Positions 17,076 through 26,564 of a DNA stretch of 64,000 nt are shown here, piece after piece. Numbering within the stretch: the first letter of the stretch is position 1; each line of letters starts with the position of its first letter. Location of the stretch: contig JAHLKV010000005.1 in the NCBI GenBank assembly GCA_020444475.1, positions 235,080-299,079 of the forward strand. The letters run 5' to 3'. This DNA comes from a bacterium (GTDB lineage Bacteria > Zixibacteria > MSB-5A5 > GN15 > FEB-12). The notes under the pieces are model-generated. The model did no database searches. It worked only from the letters and a program-made list of their open reading frames with translations, and had not been told where the DNA came from. The position numbers and the translations under genes are program-made.

Positions 17076-18275
17076 TTACACGTCGAACGACTTCGACTCG
17101 GTGTTTCCGCCGGAGCCTTCATCGATCGCGCGGAGATGGTCAAACGTATAGATACCGGTCGAGTGCTGGTCGGAGAATGCGATACTGAGACCGTAGCGGC
17201 CCACCGGTTTGATTTCCTGGATCGAGATATCGAGCGGCACGCGGGCGGAATCGAGAATCTTCCGGCCGGAATCCTCATCGATGCAGTTCGCGCAGGTACA
17301 GGCCAACCGCAGGTTGTACGCGCTGTGCCGGGAAACATGCCCGTCCGGCCACTCGATAGAAAGCACGCCGTCGTCGGCCATTTCCATGTTAACCGGCTCC
17401 ATCCTGCTGCCCGCTTTGAGCCGCGCAATCTCCTCCTGCAGGCGCTCGGCAACAGCCAGAAACGCCTTCGCCGGAACGCTCTCTCCGGCGCTCTGGACGA
17501 CCGGCACTCCCTGATCGCCGGACATCATGATTTCCGGATCGAGCGGAATTGAACCGAGGAAGGGCACCTCCAGCCGGGCCGCCATTGCTTTGCCGCCGCC
17601 CTCTTTGAAAATGGCGGTGGTTTCGCCGCAGTGTTTGCAGGTGAAACCGCTCATGTTCTCGACAACTCCGAGGACCGGCACATTGACCTGCTCGAACATC
17701 TTCAGTCCCTTTTTGGCGACTCCGAGCGCGACGTCCTGCGGTGTGGTCACGATAACCGCGCCGGTGAGCGACGCCTGCTGGGCCAGGGTGAGCTGGACAT
17801 CACCGGTGCCGGGGGGGAGGTCGATCAGGAGGTAGTCCCGCTCGCCCCACTCGACCGCGCCGATAAACTGCATGATCATTTTCATGGCAATCGGCGCTCG
17901 CCAGATCACGGGGGTGTCTTCGTCCATCAAGAGACCGATCGAAATGAAATCTATGCCATGACGGCTGACCGGCGTCAACTTCTGGTCGAGTGTGATACTC
18001 GCTTTGTCACCGCCCGCACCGAGCATCCCCGGCTGGCTGGGACCGTAGATATCGGCGTCCATCAAACCGACCCGAAAACCACGCTCTTTCAGGGCATACG
18101 CCAGGTTGGCTGAGACGGTCGATTTACCGACCCCGCCCTTGCCGCTGGCAACCGCTACGATATGTTTGACTCCCGCCAGCGACGGGGGTACGGCACGCGC
18201 CGACATGTTCGGGCGGGTCCGGCTCCCGGCCGGCGGATCCGTTGGGGCAGACTGGACTGATTTCCGGTTCAACAC
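17076..18275 (-). CDS. Mrp/NBP35-family P-loop ATPase fused to DUF971
   Basis: A 399-residue iron-sulphur cluster carrier ATPase. The deviant Walker A motif GKGGVGKST lies at about 45, then LMDADIYGPSQPGMLG, LLIDLPPGTGDVQLTL (Walker B) and GFTCKHCGE, the CxxC that binds a bridging cluster in the dimer. From about residue 305 a DUF971 domain follows (GVLSIEWPDGHVSRHSAYNLRLACTC ... YGLSIAFSDQHSTGIYTFDHLR). DUF971 is often a separate small protein next to mrp and is here fused. The start is GTG 18275 with GAGAGGG upstream; ATG 18206 is possible. The downstream Nfu gene supports the role. Confidence 0.92.
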   Translation of the reverse strand: MLNRKSVQSAPTDPPAGSRTRPNMSARAVPPSLAGVKHIVAVASGKGGVGKSTVSANLAYALKERGFRVGLMDADIYGPSQPGMLGAGGDKASITLDQKLTPVSRHGIDFISIGLLMDEDTPVIWRAPIAMKMIMQFIGAVEWGERDYLLIDLPPGTGDVQLTLAQQASLTGAVIVTTPQDVALGVAKKGLKMFEQVNVPVLGVVENMSGFTCKHCGETTAIFKEGGGKAMAARLEVPFLGSIPLDPEIMMSGDQGVPVVQSAGESVPAKAFLAVAERLQEEIARLKAGSRMEPVNMEMADDGVLSIEWPDGHVSRHSAYNLRLACTCANCIDEDSGRKILDSARVPLDISIQEIKPVGRYGLSIAFSDQHSTGIYTFDHLRAIDEGSGGNTESKSFDV

Positions 18276-18613
18276 GCTATATATCCCTCTCTATGATAGA
18301 TACGACGATTTCCTCGACAATCGCATGTCGGCTCGCCGCATCGCGATGAACTACTCCTGACTAGGAGCAACACCGGAAGCAGACGAATGTTCGCCGACAA
18401 TTTGGCAATATCCGGCAATTTGCGCGGCTTGAAAAGCACTAGTCGGGAGTAAACAAAAAACCGAGAGACCCTCGCCCCCACGGCCTTTCGAAGATGACAT
18501 CTGCCATTCGAATCCGTATGTTGTCCGGGGACGGACGGGTGTCCGCGCCGTCGATCACCGTTGTCAGTAAGTCTCCACATACAACGAACCGCGAGATCAG
18601 AGGGATCGAAACC
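18276..18613. other. 338-bp divergent intergenic region
   Basis: Separates the Mrp-like gene (minus) from the YCII-SRPBCC gene (plus) and must hold both promoters. CTCCT-GACT-AGGAG at 18354-18367 is a short perfect dyad, and GGCAATATCCGGCAATTT near 18400 holds a short direct repeat. The reading frames in the region look non-coding. Confidence 0.5.
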
Positions 18614-19492
18614 GTGAGCTTCAATCTACGTATTCATCTGTACTGCCGGAGGGTGCCGGTCTTTGTTGTCTTCGTGCTACTTTTCGTGGTTTCCATCGCC
18701 ACATTTGCCCAGGAGGAACCGCCCGTGCAGAAGCCACAGCACTACATGATCGAACTGCTCGGAACCCGCGAGGGGTGGCCGGAAAACATGACGCCTGATG
18801 AAGAGCGCATCATGAGCGAACACTATCTCTACCTGAAAGACCTGACTGCCCGCGGCAAGGTGCTCATGGCCGGACCCGTGTTCGGACAGTTTGGCTTGAT
18901 CGTGCTTGAGGTCGGCTCCGAAGACGAGGCGAAGGCGATCATGGCCGAAGAGCCGTCGGTGGTGCAGGGCATCCACACCTATGAGATGTACCCGATGGTG
19001 GCGTCGCTGATGGCCGCTAAAGTACCGCCGTTTCGCTATGTCGAGCATCCGACCGACAAAGTTCTGCGCAAGGAGATCACCGTGGCAGCTCCACTGTCGG
19101 ATGTCTGGGAGTGCTGGACCACCACTGCGGGTGTCGAGGGGTTCGTGGCGCCGAAAGCGAAGATTGACCTGCGGATAGGTGGTCCGTACGAGTGGTACTT
19201 CGCGACCGAAGCACCCCCCGGGGAACAGGGCTCCGAGGACTGCCGGGTGTTGAGTTTCCTGCCGATGGAGATGTTGTCGTTCGAATGGAACGCTCCGCCC
19301 AGTTTCGGCTGGCGTCGCTACATCAAGACGAGGGTGGTGGTGCAGTTCCAGGAGCTCGAACCCGGTGTGGTGAAAGTGACCCTGTCACAACTCGGCTGGG
19401 GTGAAGGCGACGAGTGGCAGGAAGTCTACGACTACTTCGACTCGGCCTGGGGATACGTCCTGGACGCCCTGAAAAAGCACTTCGAATCATAG
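18614..19492 (+). CDS. exported YCII-domain plus SRPBCC (AHSA1-like) fusion
   Basis: A 292-residue protein. An N-terminal hydrophobic segment (VPVFVVFVLLFVVSIATFAQ) indicates export. Residues about 35-135 form a YCII domain (ferredoxin-like; GQFGLIVLEVGSEDEAKAIMAEEPSV, ending in a MYPM strand). Residues about 150-290 form an SRPBCC/AHSA1 helix-grip domain (KEITVAAPLSDVWECWTTTAGVEGF ... WGEGDEWQEVYDYFDSAW). Both domains are normally small cytoplasmic proteins, so an exported fusion is unusual. GTG 18614 has AGAGGGA upstream; the frame is open back to 18494. Function unknown; small-molecule binding is plausible. Confidence 0.82.
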   Translation: MSFNLRIHLYCRRVPVFVVFVLLFVVSIATFAQEEPPVQKPQHYMIELLGTREGWPENMTPDEERIMSEHYLYLKDLTARGKVLMAGPVFGQFGLIVLEVGSEDEAKAIMAEEPSVVQGIHTYEMYPMVASLMAAKVPPFRYVEHPTDKVLRKEITVAAPLSDVWECWTTTAGVEGFVAPKAKIDLRIGGPYEWYFATEAPPGEQGSEDCRVLSFLPMEMLSFEWNAPPSFGWRRYIKTRVVVQFQELEPGVVKVTLSQLGWGEGDEWQEVYDYFDSAWGYVLDALKKHFES

Positions 19493-19502
19493 CATACAGA
19501 AA

Positions 19503-19533
19503 AGGCCCGATCCCCTTCACAGGGACCGGGCCT
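19503..19533 (-). terminator. terminator between convergent genes
   Basis: AGGCCCG pairs with CGGGCCT, extended by TCCC/GGGA; on the minus strand a TTTTCTG tail follows, so it mainly ends the lectin-repeat gene. The plus-strand tail is not T-rich. Confidence 0.7.
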
Positions 19534-19565
19534 CGTATCAAGTCACGCTTCTCTTCGTCTATTCA

Positions 19566-22500
19566 CTAGTAGACACAATTCGGCTCGCATCCGGTAGGCG
19601 TTGGTCCGCCGAGGAAGAGCCAATTGACCAGGTACAAGAGATCGGACAGATCCACTTCACACACCTGGTCGCCGTCGACGTTCGCGACAGCCATGTGCAT
19701 CGGCGCCGGTCCGCCGAGGAACAGATAATTGACCAGATACATGAGGTCGGCAAGGTCAGTTTCTCCAGCAATATCGCCATTGATATTACCGGCCACACCG
19801 ACTCCGGAGATGTCCCACTCCAAAATCGACCACTGTCGGTGAACAGGGCCATTCAGGTCGGTCGGTTGCACATCATTCCAGGTACCGGGCATTCGGTTGG
19901 GAGCAGTGTTGGTGCCGCCCCACATGGCCATAGCAGTCTCAATCCATGGAGAACTCGGTTCGCTGGAGGCCCAGTTCGTGAATCCGAACATTTCGCCAGT
20001 CAACCACGTCCAGGATTCCCCACTGAACTGACCGCCGAGATAAAACTGGTCTGTCTCGGATGGAGTATCCAGATCCCCTATGACACTCTGGAGAATAAAC
20101 TGGTTCTCTTCGAGTGAGGTCACTGTCGCCAGATGGCCGGTCTCACCAAGCAGCACTGTAGCCTCGGCAACCTGTCGCGCGGTTCCCCACGGTTGAGTAA
20201 CGGCATTCACGGCGTACCAGTGTCCGTTGCCACCCTCGGAAACGGGCCATTCCACCAGATTCACCAGCGAGTCGGGAGGTAGCATTTGGATAGGGCCGAA
20301 CTCAACCACCGACCACTGCCGATGGATTGGATCGCCACCATCCCAGATCCTCACGTTGTTCCACTCGCCCGACCCGGCCAGGATCGCGAGGCCCTTCTCC
20401 AGGTCAATGTTGTTCGGTTCGCCAAACGCCCAGTTCTGATAGGACCAGACTTCGGGCGTCAGCCACTGCCATTGATCGGTGTAGTAGCCGCCGAGGTAGA
20501 ACTGGTTCAAATCCTGGGGTTGCACAACCCCTGCAATGACGTTGTTGAGGATAAATTCGTTCTCCTCAGCGCTCGTCACGGTCGCGAGATAGCCACTGTC
20601 ACTCCCGAGGACCAACGAGTGGGCCAGGGTGTGTGCATTCGCGAACTGCACGGTCTGTGGAAGCACCGCGTACCAATGATCATTGCCACCGGCCGCAGCG
20701 GGCCACTGTACCAGGTTCAATAATGTATCTCCCACCGTTGAGTCGGGTTCACCCCACTCGATTATGGACCATTCACGATGTATCGACCCGGTGAGATCAT
20801 TTGGCATCACATTGTTCCAGAATCCGTCGGACACTCGCATGGCGAGGGCTGTCTCGTTGCCAATGTTGTTTGGCTCTCCCGATGCCCAGTGAGTGTAATG
20901 AAACGCCTCGCCCGTCAACCAACTCCACACATAGGTTCCCCAGCTACCGCCAAGATACAGCTGTCCGGGTGTACCGATGCTGTCAACACCGTCCAGCACA
21001 TATTCAAAAACGAATTGGTTTTCCTCCGGGGAGGTGATGGTCGCCAAATAACCCGGTTCACCTTCGTGCAGGAACGTCGGTGCAGTCTGATTGGCTGTCT
21101 CCCACGGGACACGCTGGGTGTATACTGCATACCAGTGATCATTGCCGCCCTCCGAAGCCGGCCACTGGATGAGGTTGTAAAGACTGTCGCCTATAGTAAT
21201 CACCGTGTCCTCGGCTGCGAATTCGATAACGGACCATTCCCGGTGGATGCTGCCGGTGATGTCGTTGGGCATGACATTGTTCCAATACCCATCGGCATAC
21301 CGAATTGCCGACGCAATTTCGATCCCGACGTTATTGGGTTCGCCCGCAGCCCAGTTGTCGTAAGCCCAGTCCTCGCCGGTTAACCAGAACCACACGCTGG
21401 CGTAGTACCGCCCACCCAAATACAGCTGACCCGGAGTACCAATGCTGTCCAGTCCATCAAGTACGTTGTTGAATATGAAGTCGTTCTCCGCCTGGGATGT
21501 GATGGTAGCCAGGTGCCCGGTCAAGGTGTCCAAATGGAATGTTCTTGCCACCTGCTCAGCCGTTTCCCAGGGGATTCGCTGCGGGAAGACAGCATACCAG
21601 TGATCATTACCACCCTCGGACACCGGCCACTGTACGAGATGTACGAGACTATCGGGGGTGGTCATGTCAGCGGAGCCGAATTCGACTATCGACCACTCCC
21701 GGTGTTCAGGGCCGGCAAGGTCGTTCGGCATGACATTGTTCCAGGTGCCGGCAGGGAATCGCATCGCCATGGCGACTTCGATTCCGGTATTATTCGGTTC
21801 CCCGACCGCCCAATTGGTGTAAGCGAACGCCTCACCGGTCAGCCACGTCCACGCCACAAACTCATAGAATCCGCCGAGATACAACTGTCCTGGTGAACCA
21901 AGGGAGTCCAGTCCGGCCAGGACGGTCGTCGCAATGAAGTTGTTCTCGGCCAGAGAAGTAACCGTGGCCAGGTACCCGGGCAAGCTGTCAACCTCGAAGG
22001 TCGATGCGATCTGCTGCGCCGTCTCCCACGGCACTCGCTCCGGAAACACCCCGTACCAGTGGTCATTGCCACCTTCGGAGACCGGCCACTGAACGAGGTT
22101 GATCAAGCTGTCCAGAGGGGGCGATGTCGAAGTATCGGGTGTCCCAAACTCCACCAGCGACCATTCGCGGTGCTGGGGGCCGGAAAGATCATTCGGCATG
22201 ACATTGTTCCACATCCCATCCGCGAACCGCATCGCAACCGCAGTCTCCGTGCCGACATTGTTCGGTTCGCCGGGATACCAGTTAGTATAGGTCCACTCCT
22301 CGTCCGTCAACCATCCCCACACGCCATCTTCATAGAGGGCGCCAAGGTAGAGCTGGAACGGAGACCCCAGCGTATCGAGGCCGTCGAAAACCGAATTGAA
22401 GATAAACGCGTTTTCCTCGTCCGAATCCACTGAGGCAAGATAGCCGACGAGGGTGTCCAACGTGAACTCTGCCGCAACCACGCGCGCTTCGGACCAGGGG

Positions 22501-23147
22501 ATTTTCTCGGCATAGACACCATACCAGTGGTCGTTGCCGCCCTCGGCGACAGGCCACTGAACCAGATGGACTAATTCGGGCTCGGGGACCGTCGAGTCCG
22601 GTGCGCCCCACTCCACTATGGACCATTCCTGATGCTCGTTGGTCCAGGTCCCGAAGGCGTAGATATTGTTCCACTTGCCGTCCAGGGCCTTCAGTGCAAT
22701 TCCTGTTTCGGTACCCAGATTGTTCGGCTCGCCCGAGGCCCAATTCTCATAGGAAAAGACTTCGTCGTTGAGCCAGAACCAATCGGTACTGTACGATGCG
22801 CCGAGATAGAGCTGTCGGTTCGTGGCCACGACGGTATCCGGCCCCTGCAGGACCGTCGAGAAAAGGAAATCGTTTTCTTCCTGCGACGTTACGGTCGCCA
22901 GATAGACCGGCAAACCGTTCCATCCCATGGTGGTGACCGCTGAATCGGCTGCCATAAACGGCATGCGATATTTGAAAACTCCATACCAGTGGTCGTTGCC
23001 GCCTTCGGCAGAGGTCCACTGAACTACGTTGACGAGTGAATCAAAAGCCGGCTGCGCCTGCACTGTTGAACCCGTCAAGCAGGCAACAAGCATCAAGGCG
23101 ACGCCAACTGCATGCAGGATGCTGACATGAGACTTAATCCAACCCAT
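19566..23147 (-). CDS. secreted protein with seven C-type-lectin-like modules and dockerin-like tail
   Basis: A 1193-residue exported protein. A signal peptide ends near AQPAFD. Seven tandem modules of about 152-160 residues follow. Each begins LVxLVQWPxxEGGNDHWY and contains GYLATVTSxEEN, QLYLGG, W-x-W-L-T-G-E-x-x-x-Y-x-N-W-x-x-GEPNN and a closing HREWSxVE. These are the marks of C-type-lectin-like domains (WIGL-like core, EPN and WND-like motifs), which bind carbohydrate or protein, often with calcium. The C terminus is two EF-hand/dockerin-like repeats (ETDLADLMYLVNYLFLGG; EVDLSDLLYLVNWLFLGG). ATG 23147 has GGAGGAGT upstream. Probably a cell-surface or matrix adhesin. Confidence 0.88.
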   Translation of the reverse strand: MGWIKSHVSILHAVGVALMLVACLTGSTVQAQPAFDSLVNVVQWTSAEGGNDHWYGVFKYRMPFMAADSAVTTMGWNGLPVYLATVTSQEENDFLFSTVLQGPDTVVATNRQLYLGASYSTDWFWLNDEVFSYENWASGEPNNLGTETGIALKALDGKWNNIYAFGTWTNEHQEWSIVEWGAPDSTVPEPELVHLVQWPVAEGGNDHWYGVYAEKIPWSEARVVAAEFTLDTLVGYLASVDSDEENAFIFNSVFDGLDTLGSPFQLYLGALYEDGVWGWLTDEEWTYTNWYPGEPNNVGTETAVAMRFADGMWNNVMPNDLSGPQHREWSLVEFGTPDTSTSPPLDSLINLVQWPVSEGGNDHWYGVFPERVPWETAQQIASTFEVDSLPGYLATVTSLAENNFIATTVLAGLDSLGSPGQLYLGGFYEFVAWTWLTGEAFAYTNWAVGEPNNTGIEVAMAMRFPAGTWNNVMPNDLAGPEHREWSIVEFGSADMTTPDSLVHLVQWPVSEGGNDHWYAVFPQRIPWETAEQVARTFHLDTLTGHLATITSQAENDFIFNNVLDGLDSIGTPGQLYLGGRYYASVWFWLTGEDWAYDNWAAGEPNNVGIEIASAIRYADGYWNNVMPNDITGSIHREWSVIEFAAEDTVITIGDSLYNLIQWPASEGGNDHWYAVYTQRVPWETANQTAPTFLHEGEPGYLATITSPEENQFVFEYVLDGVDSIGTPGQLYLGGSWGTYVWSWLTGEAFHYTHWASGEPNNIGNETALAMRVSDGFWNNVMPNDLTGSIHREWSIIEWGEPDSTVGDTLLNLVQWPAAAGGNDHWYAVLPQTVQFANAHTLAHSLVLGSDSGYLATVTSAEENEFILNNVIAGVVQPQDLNQFYLGGYYTDQWQWLTPEVWSYQNWAFGEPNNIDLEKGLAILAGSGEWNNVRIWDGGDPIHRQWSVVEFGPIQMLPPDSLVNLVEWPVSEGGNGHWYAVNAVTQPWGTARQVAEATVLLGETGHLATVTSLEENQFILQSVIGDLDTPSETDQFYLGGQFSGESWTWLTGEMFGFTNWASSEPSSPWIETAMAMWGGTNTAPNRMPGTWNDVQPTDLNGPVHRQWSILEWDISGVGVAGNINGDIAGETDLADLMYLVNYLFLGGPAPMHMAVANVDGDQVCEVDLSDLLYLVNWLFLGGPTPTGCEPNCVY
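19850..23050 (-). repeat. seven tandem coding repeats of about 455-480 bp
   Basis: The seven lectin-like modules are also repeats at DNA level. The GGNDHWY-coding segments fall near 20217, 20673, 21133, 21598, 22051, 22530 and 22987, with spacings of 453-479 bp. The copies are diverged, suggesting older duplication kept by selection; recombination could change copy number. Confidence 0.85.
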
Positions 23148-23298
23148 GGTGAGACTCCTCCCCGGGAGTGAAAGGGGTGTAGCACGTACCTATATACTCT
23201 GAAGATACCGAATTCTCATAGACTCGGCAATCTCTTTTTCGAACGTGACTTGTGAGGTTTGTATTCGTGCGCTTCGCCAGACGATGTGGCGAGTGCGA

Positions 23299-24309
23299 TC
23301 AGGGCTCGTCTTGGGACGGTGCATCAGCTGGACGCATACGAATGGAGAGTGCCACCGAGGCGGCCATCGCCTCGGCGATCAGGTTCCAGAGGCGCGCTGC
23401 GACGGCTACTCCGGCCGCGATCGGTCCAAGAAAAGGAGACAACACGCCAGTCAAGACGAGTTCTCTGGCGCCTATGCCGCCCGGCGCGAAAACTGCCAGA
23501 TAGCCAACGAGATAAGCAACCACAAATGATCCCATGCCGGCCGCGACCGGGATTGGAGGGGAATCGATCAAGCCGTGAAGTAAGAGGTAAAACGAGACTC
23601 CGTAAGACACCCAACTGAAGAAGTAGCCGAAGTAGGTCTTGAAGCCGATTGCGACAGTCAGATCAAAGTCCATAGGAGATCTCTTCGCGAGCCTCAGCAA
23701 CCAGTTGGAGAAACGAATCACCTGACGGGGGAGCACTATCGAAATCGCACCCACCACCACCGCGATTATCAGCAGTAAGGTCGGACCGATACCGATATTC
23801 ACGCCGAGCGTTTGCTCAACCATGTCCGGATAGAACTGAATCGTGAGTACGGAGGCCAAAAAGGCCGACGGCATCCCGTAAAACATCGCCACCATCCATG
23901 AGACGAACGCCGTTTTCTTCCCGACACCGATTTTATTCAGCAAGTACACTTGACCGATAATCGGCCATATCTTGCCGGGGATGTACCGCCCGAGGTTCGC
24001 GATGTATGATATTTTGAAGCCGTAGCGAAGAGGAATGTCGTAGCCAAACGCCGGCATCAACACGCACCATGTCTTGGCGAAGATTGCAAAGGTAACCAGG
24101 TGCATGAGAAACGAAGCCGCAATCATCAACGGATCGATATCCCAGGAGTAGTTCCGGACCTCGCTCCAGTGATGCACTACCTGGCGACCGGCGAAATAGA
24201 CCACGATCCCGGTCAGGATCAGCTTGATCGAAGTTTTGAGGACGGACTTGGCGCGCGAAAGTCGTTCCGGCCTGTCGTGATCGCGCTTGGCGTCAATGGT
24301 CTCGGTCAT
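23299..24309 (-). CDS. lysylphosphatidylglycerol synthase TM-domain (UPF0104)-like protein
   Basis: A 336-residue polytopic membrane protein of the LPG_synthase_TM family (PF03706), with about eight hydrophobic spans. The family signature FAPGGIGARELVLTG lies near 275-290. Relatives are flippase-like proteins or the membrane half of aminoacyl-phospholipid synthases; here no soluble catalytic domain is attached. It begins three bases after the GNAT-like gene and is the last gene of the seven-gene ACP operon. Its place suggests membrane handling of the operon's lipid-like product; that is inference. Confidence 0.85.
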   Translation of the reverse strand: MTETIDAKRDHDRPERLSRAKSVLKTSIKLILTGIVVYFAGRQVVHHWSEVRNYSWDIDPLMIAASFLMHLVTFAIFAKTWCVLMPAFGYDIPLRYGFKISYIANLGRYIPGKIWPIIGQVYLLNKIGVGKKTAFVSWMVAMFYGMPSAFLASVLTIQFYPDMVEQTLGVNIGIGPTLLLIIAVVVGAISIVLPRQVIRFSNWLLRLAKRSPMDFDLTVAIGFKTYFGYFFSWVSYGVSFYLLLHGLIDSPPIPVAAGMGSFVVAYLVGYLAVFAPGGIGARELVLTGVLSPFLGPIAAGVAVAARLWNLIAEAMAASVALSIRMRPADAPSQDEP

Positions 24310-24312
24310 TAC

Positions 24313-25353
24313 TCACCATAAATTATCGAGGTCAGCATCGAAAAATGTCACCCGCATCGAGGCTGAAATGTGTGGAGGAAGGGCCAGGTTGTACTGCCGG
24401 TCTACCCAGAGCCCGGCGCGACGGTAGACACTGGCTTCTTCGACGCCGCCGACCGCAACAATGCCGTAGGCATTGCGCTCACAGGCAAATCGAACTGCAG
24501 GCTCGATCAGTTCACGTTTGACGCCGTCCTCTCCCGTCAGATCACAGATTTTGACCAGTTTCATGTCCCGGGTTCGATGTTCCGCCAGACGAAAGATGAT
24601 ATATCCGCCGCGCGGGTGCGTGTAAACATGATAATCACGATTCGGCTGGGAGAGTTTATAGTTCAGAAAGTCAGCGTCGCGAACGCCGTACAACCCGTGC
24701 AACTTCGCGAGCAGTTCGTCCCATCGCCGATCGTCGGCCGGATCAAAACAATCGATCTTCTTCAATCCCAGCTCTTCGGCCGATCGTCGCGCCGCCGGGC
24801 GGATCATGTTGAGAGCCGATACGGCGGGCGCGAGGACAGTACTGCGACCGACGTACGAGAGGTTCTTCGCAGGTTGCAGAAACCGTGCGTACATTCGCGC
24901 ACAGTCCGTACGAATGCGAAGTCCCCGTCGCTCATACACTCGCTCGATATCCCCGACCATGGCGATGCCGGCAAACTGCCAGGGCTGGTTTGTTTCGACA
25001 GCGTGGAGCAGCTCATTCGCCCAGGCGCTCCGGCGAAGCGAAGCGTTCTTGATATCATCGGACATGTCCAGTACCAGTGTCACCCCCCATCCAATCTTCT
25101 CCTCACCCGTCCGACCGCTCGGCTCGCCATAGCGAAACACATGCGGGATCTGTACGACGTAACCGACGACCTTGTCTCTGTAGACCGAGAGCCATTTGGT
25201 ACACTTCTGCCACTTGACGATTTCTCCCTCGCCCAGCTCCGGATGGTCCGGATTCCAGCGGTCGAGAAACGCAAGCAACTCGGGTAGATCGCTGTCCTGA
25301 AACTCTTTCAGCATGGCAGGCGTGTGCTTTTCTGCATGGGTGTGAGCGCTCAA
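24313..25353 (-). CDS. GNAT-fold acyltransferase-like protein
   Basis: A 346-residue soluble protein reading as two GNAT-like halves: an N-terminal half with KWLSVYRDKVVGYVVQIPHVF and AGIAMVGDIERVYERRGLRI, and a C-terminal half with YIIFRLAEHRTRDMKLVKICDL and ACERNAYGIVAVGGVEEASVYRRAGLW. Duplicated GNAT folds transfer acyl or aminoacyl groups. The start is a TTG at 25353 inside a TTGA overlap with the LuxC-like stop; an ATG 13 codons on (25314) is the alternative. Position between the LuxC-like reductase and the membrane protein suggests it modifies the pathway product. Exact family not recognised. Confidence 0.7.
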   Translation of the reverse strand: MSAHTHAEKHTPAMLKEFQDSDLPELLAFLDRWNPDHPELGEGEIVKWQKCTKWLSVYRDKVVGYVVQIPHVFRYGEPSGRTGEEKIGWGVTLVLDMSDDIKNASLRRSAWANELLHAVETNQPWQFAGIAMVGDIERVYERRGLRIRTDCARMYARFLQPAKNLSYVGRSTVLAPAVSALNMIRPAARRSAEELGLKKIDCFDPADDRRWDELLAKLHGLYGVRDADFLNYKLSQPNRDYHVYTHPRGGYIIFRLAEHRTRDMKLVKICDLTGEDGVKRELIEPAVRFACERNAYGIVAVGGVEEASVYRRAGLWVDRQYNLALPPHISASMRVTFFDADLDNLW

Positions 25354-26564
25354 CGCACCGTGATATCGATCTCGCGGCAGAACTCGCGAAGCAGGTCATA
25401 GCCGTCCCAGACCGCCGAAAACGTCAGCGCCTCGCCAAACGGCACGATCCGGCTGACCCCAATCGGACACCGGGTCCGGACGAACTCGGCTAAGGCCTCT
25501 CGGTTTGTGCCGAATGAAACTATCGTCTGGTCCTTCTCCTGAACAATATCCGCAAGTTCCTTCAGATCATCGATCCGAAGTTCATAAAACAGGCCGCCAC
25601 CACACTGCAGTTCGCGGTTGATATCGTCGGCGCTGCTCAACAGCACCCGATTAACGAGACTGGTGCGATGCTTCTCGATCACCACCGGTTCTTTGGCAGC
25701 GATCGCTACCGAACACTCGGCAATCAGCTTGTTCATTGACACTGCCGGGGCGAAGCCGAGACGTTTCGTATCGGCTAACCCCTCCAGTATCTTCCAGAAC
25801 TCGCTGCGAGCTTCGTTGACAATCGACTCCTCGCCGATCCAGACGACCATTCGCGGCGACGAACAGGCATTCTGGCTGAACCAGTACGCATCGTTGTAGA
25901 AGTGCTCCAGCAGACGATCTTTCTTGTCGTGGTCAAGGAAGCTCCGGGCGTCGATCAGCCCGAATGAGAACTTGTCGGCGAATACCAACTCGGTGGCCGA
26001 CGGCCGAATGGGGATAGCGCGAATCCTGCGTATCGTCTCATCGCCACCCCAGATCACACGGGTGTGACACTTCGAGGAAAAGTGCCCGGTGATCTCGTCG
26101 TCGTGCTCGTACTGCACGATCATGAATCGCGTGCGGATATCTTCGTGCGCATCGTCGGCCACGACTTCGTTGATGGCGCCGAGTAGGACATCGAGTTGCT
26201 CGTCGGCCTGGCTGGATACCCGGACGACATTGATATTCCCAACCAGCATCGACAGAAACCACGAATAGATGAATATCGTATCGACATTGGCCGGCGCGAT
26301 ATGGAACACCACTCCGCGACCGAGCCAGGTGCGATCGGCGCGTTTTGCCTCGAACTCCTCGCGAAGCTTCACGATATTCGCACGGCGCATCCAGAACGCC
26401 ATCGCCATGACTTCGGGATAGTGCTTAAACGACGGATCCTTGAGAATCCGTCCCGACAGCGCATCGATAAACGACAGGATCGGTTCGGCGAACGGCTGAA
26501 GCACTTTTTGTCGGAAAACGGAATCGGATGAAGCGCCGGTTGGTGCGATAATCTTATACTGCAC
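25350..26564 (-). CDS. LuxC-like acyl-CoA/acyl-protein reductase
   Basis: A 404-residue member of the LuxC family (PF05893), which reduces an enzyme-bound acyl thioester to aldehyde with NADPH. GRGVVFHIAPANVDTIFIYS at about 82-101 is the family's nucleotide-side block. The catalytic Cys is in FSQNACSSPR (Cys234), as expected for this aldehyde-dehydrogenase-fold family. GTG 26564 lies within an 11-base overlap with the LuxE-like gene. In bioluminescent bacteria LuxC works with LuxE and LuxD to make the luciferase aldehyde; luxA, luxB and luxD are absent here, so the aldehyde must serve another purpose. Confidence 0.9.
   Translation of the reverse strand: MQYKIIAPTGASSDSVFRQKVLQPFAEPILSFIDALSGRILKDPSFKHYPEVMAMAFWMRRANIVKLREEFEAKRADRTWLGRGVVFHIAPANVDTIFIYSWFLSMLVGNINVVRVSSQADEQLDVLLGAINEVVADDAHEDIRTRFMIVQYEHDDEITGHFSSKCHTRVIWGGDETIRRIRAIPIRPSATELVFADKFSFGLIDARSFLDHDKKDRLLEHFYNDAYWFSQNACSSPRMVVWIGEESIVNEARSEFWKILEGLADTKRLGFAPAVSMNKLIAECSVAIAAKEPVVIEKHRTSLVNRVLLSSADDINRELQCGGGLFYELRIDDLKELADIVQEKDQTIVSFGTNREALAEFVRTRCPIGVSRIVPFGEALTFSAVWDGYDLLREFCREIDITVR

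Noticed and set aside
19850..23050. CRISPR array or mobile repeat
   Set aside because: The repeats are about 460 bp, in frame and protein-coding.
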